Assembly: GCA_019454675.1 (NCBI GenBank)
Contig: JACFNV010000006.1
Coordinates: forward strand, 1 to 48,804
Length of the DNA stretch: 48,804 bases
Origin: Gammaproteobacteria bacterium
GTDB taxonomy: Bacteria; Pseudomonadota; Gammaproteobacteria; Steroidobacterales; GCA-2729495
Reading direction: 5' to 3'
Part shown: positions 47,268 through 48,804 of the stretch, piece by piece
How the letters are laid out: each line of letters begins with the position of its first letter
Position numbering within the stretch: position 1 is the first letter of the stretch
Translations under genes and position numbers: made by a program
Notes under the pieces: generated by a model
What the model saw: only the letters and a program-made list of their open reading frames with translations
Database searches by the model: none
Told to the model about the DNA's origin: nothing

Positions 47268-47434
47268 GACGTGTGGCCTGTCCTTCCGGGCAGTGGATGG
47301 TAATGCAGGAAGCCACCTCCGGCTCGCGTCCGGCTGCAGCGCAGGATGCGCCCCCGCCTGCGATCCCGCGGCAGTCCCATGCCGCCGGCCATGGCGCTCG
47401 GCTAGACTGGGCCATTCGACTGGAGGGAAGGCTG

Positions 47435-48172
47435 ATGGATGACAAAAGCCCTGTCGCACTGATCACCGGGGCCAACCGCGGGCTCGGCCTCGCGCTGGTG
47501 AAGGCCTTTGCCGGCCATGGCTGGCGGGTGATGGCCACCGCACGCGAACCCGCAAAGGCCACCGCGCTTGCCGGGGTGGCGGCCGGCAACCCGCTGGTCA
47601 GCATCGAGCCGCTGGATGTCGCCAGCACGGAGAGCATCGAGGCGCTGGCGCAGCGCCACCGGGGCGAGCCCATCGACCTGCTGTTCAACAATGCCGCGGT
47701 GCTGGGCGACCGCCACGACGTCGGCAACCGCAGGCAGCAGCTGGGCGGGCTGGACCAGGCGCTGTTCGTGCAGGTGATGAAGACCAATGTCTACGGCCCG
47801 CTCAAGCTTGCCGAACTGCTGGCCGACAACGTGGCCGCCAGCGGGCAGAAGAAGATCGTCACGCTCAGCAGCGGGCTGGGCTCGCTCTCGCTGATGGGCT
47901 CGATGTCGATGTTCTACTTCTACCAGATGAGCAAGGCGGCGCTGAACATGGGGCTGCGCGCGCTGCGCCACGACCTGCGCCCGCGCGGCATCACCGTGGC
48001 CATCCTCGCGCCGGGGCTGGTGAAGACCGAGCTGCTGGCCGAGTCGGGCTACAGCGGCGAGGCGCTGACGCCCGAGCAGAGCGCGGCCGGGCTGTACCAG
48101 CTGGTGGCGGGGCTCACGCCCGAGGATCCGGGGCTTCCCATCAACGTCGACGGCCAGGTCCTCCCCTGGTAG
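47435..48172 (+). CDS. Short-chain dehydrogenase/reductase
   Basis: This 245-residue oxidoreductase has the NAD(P) motif TGANRGLG (11-18), the NNAA segment in LLFNNAAV, the active-site Ser in TLSSGLGS and a YxxxK pair in YQMSK. The APGLVKTEL end of the core is usual. The YFYQMSKAALNMGLRALRHDL stretch resembles the C-factor/CsgA-like and short-chain reductase subgroups. GGAGGGAAGG stands ahead of ATG 47435, and TAGACT (47402-47407) is a possible -10. Substrate unknown. Confidence 0.92.
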   Translation: MDDKSPVALITGANRGLGLALVKAFAGHGWRVMATAREPAKATALAGVAAGNPLVSIEPLDVASTESIEALAQRHRGEPIDLLFNNAAVLGDRHDVGNRRQQLGGLDQALFVQVMKTNVYGPLKLAELLADNVAASGQKKIVTLSSGLGSLSLMGSMSMFYFYQMSKAALNMGLRALRHDLRPRGITVAILAPGLVKTELLAESGYSGEALTPEQSAAGLYQLVAGLTPEDPGLPINVDGQVLPW

Positions 48173-48191
48173 CCGCGCAGCGGGCGGGGCC

Positions 48192-48804
48192 TCAGCGGCG
48201 CTGCGCCAGCCGGGCGCCCAGTTCTTCCAGCGTGTGCACCGGTGCCTCGCAGCTCATGCCCTGGCAGACATAGGCCAGCGCCCGGCCATCCGCGGTGGGG
48301 CGGCGCATGGCCAGCGTCCCCGGCAGCCCCGCCTCGCCGGCGGGAATGGCAAAGACCAGCTGTGCGGGTGCAAACAGCGCCTGGGCGGTGCCGTGCCAGC
48401 TGCGCAGCTCCTCGTCCTCGCCGCGGATCAGCACGATGCGCGGCGGCCGCAGGTATTCGTCGAGCGCACCGAGCAGCGTGGCATGCCCCTGCGGGTAGGC
48501 GCTGATGCGCGGCCAGGCGGCGCGCAGCGTGGCCTCGGCGGCATCGAGGTAGCGGGTCTCGCCCAGCAGGCAGCCAAGCCGCGCCAGCGCGCGGGCGGCC
48601 ACGCCGTTGCCGGAGGGCAGCGCCTCGTCGGCCATCGGCTTGTCGCGGTGGAGCAGCGCCTCGTGGTCGTGCGCGGTGAAGAAGAAGCCGCCTCCCTGCG
48701 CATCCTCGAAGCGCGCCAGCAGTTCCCCGGCCAGCCAGGCGGCAAAGTCCAGCTGCGCCGTGTTCCAGCGTGACTGCAGCAGCTCGAGGACGGCATCGAG
48801 CAGG
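48192..48804 (-). CDS. Thioredoxin domain protein YyaL/SSP411-like (N-terminus beyond window)
   Basis: Only the C-terminal 203 residues are present; the 5' part lies outside the window. GGGFFFTAHDHEALLHRDKPMADEALPSGNGVAARAL is an almost exact match to the (alpha/alpha)6-barrel part of the YyaL/spermatogenesis-associated protein 20 family, whose N-terminus carries a DUF255 thioredoxin-like domain. A late CQGMSCEAP Cys pair is typical for the C-terminal end. Function is unclear; sugar epimerase-like folds are known in this family. Confidence 0.88.
   Translation of the reverse strand, partial: LLDAVLELLQSRWNTAQLDFAAWLAGELLARFEDAQGGGFFFTAHDHEALLHRDKPMADEALPSGNGVAARALARLGCLLGETRYLDAAEATLRAAWPRISAYPQGHATLLGALDEYLRPPRIVLIRGEDEELRSWHGTAQALFAPAQLVFAIPAGEAGLPGTLAMRRPTADGRALAYVCQGMSCEAPVHTLEELGARLAQRR

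Overview
This is a GC-rich bacterial chromosome segment with short intergenic gaps, no tRNA or rRNA genes, no CRISPR array and no recognisable mobile element. The gene content suggests a heterotrophic, respiratory gammaproteobacterium: DUF3015, DUF4404 and DUF4105 proteins, PGPGW and glycine-zipper envelope proteins, an FNR-type regulator, DUF3391/HD-GYP proteins, P-II and PBP4. Several promoters carry the TAGAAT or TATACT type of -10 box common in such genomes. The assignment is an inference from gene families, not from a phylogeny.

Layout. 1-2.8 kb: a Gld-type ABC exporter operon on the minus strand, cut by the window start. 3-9.3 kb: a periplasmic M16 zinc protease, a proline iminopeptidase translationally coupled to a dihydroorotase, and a nitrilase-fold protein that has lost its catalytic Cys. 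9.5-14.3 kb: a three-gene 2-oxoacid:ferredoxin oxidoreductase operon (flavin/Fe-S subunit, gamma-alpha fusion, beta). 14.3-18.6 kb: envelope genes, including a DUF4105 protein coupled to a lipoprotein hydrolase. 18.6-21.2 kb: a sigma-54 locus, described below. 21.2-28.4 kb: PBP4, P-II, an overlapping ADH/DUF547/TPR gene set, MsrA, an MscS channel and a glycine-zipper lipoprotein. 28.5-35.3 kb: two DUF3391/HD-GYP proteins that both lack the His of the HD pair, flanking a solitary EF-G, an RIC-like di-iron protein and a GST. 35.4-43 kb: cytochromes c, an FNR-type regulator, an SCO copper chaperone, an atypical CLC transporter and a WYL regulator. 43-48.8 kb: small secreted and lipoproteins, an OmpW-OmpA fusion, a NYN RNase-like protein, an M48 lipoprotein protease, an SDR and the C-terminus of a YyaL-like protein.

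The most interesting locus is 18.77-21.15 kb. A PAS-PAS-AAA+-Fis activator with an intact GAFTGA loop is divergent from a 38-residue single-pass membrane peptide gene. That small gene is preceded on the minus strand by a near-perfect sigma-54 promoter (TTGGCACG-N4-TTGCT). Three copies of a 10-bp element (CGAAATATCG, one inverted) lie about 75-123 bp upstream of the predicted start point, which is where enhancer-binding proteins normally bind. The same elements overlap the activator's own promoter and lie close to its start codon. Behind the peptide gene come about 190 nt of foldable non-coding sequence and a strong intrinsic terminator. This looks like a self-contained sensor-activator/micropeptide (or small RNA) unit that I do not recognise as a described system.

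Other themes are two overlapping minus-strand gene sets whose products act in the envelope, a low-oxygen/NO-linked set (FNR, cytochrome c', RIC-like protein), and several proteins whose catalytic residues are missing (nitrilase-fold, both HD-GYPs) or whose family motif is missing (CLC).
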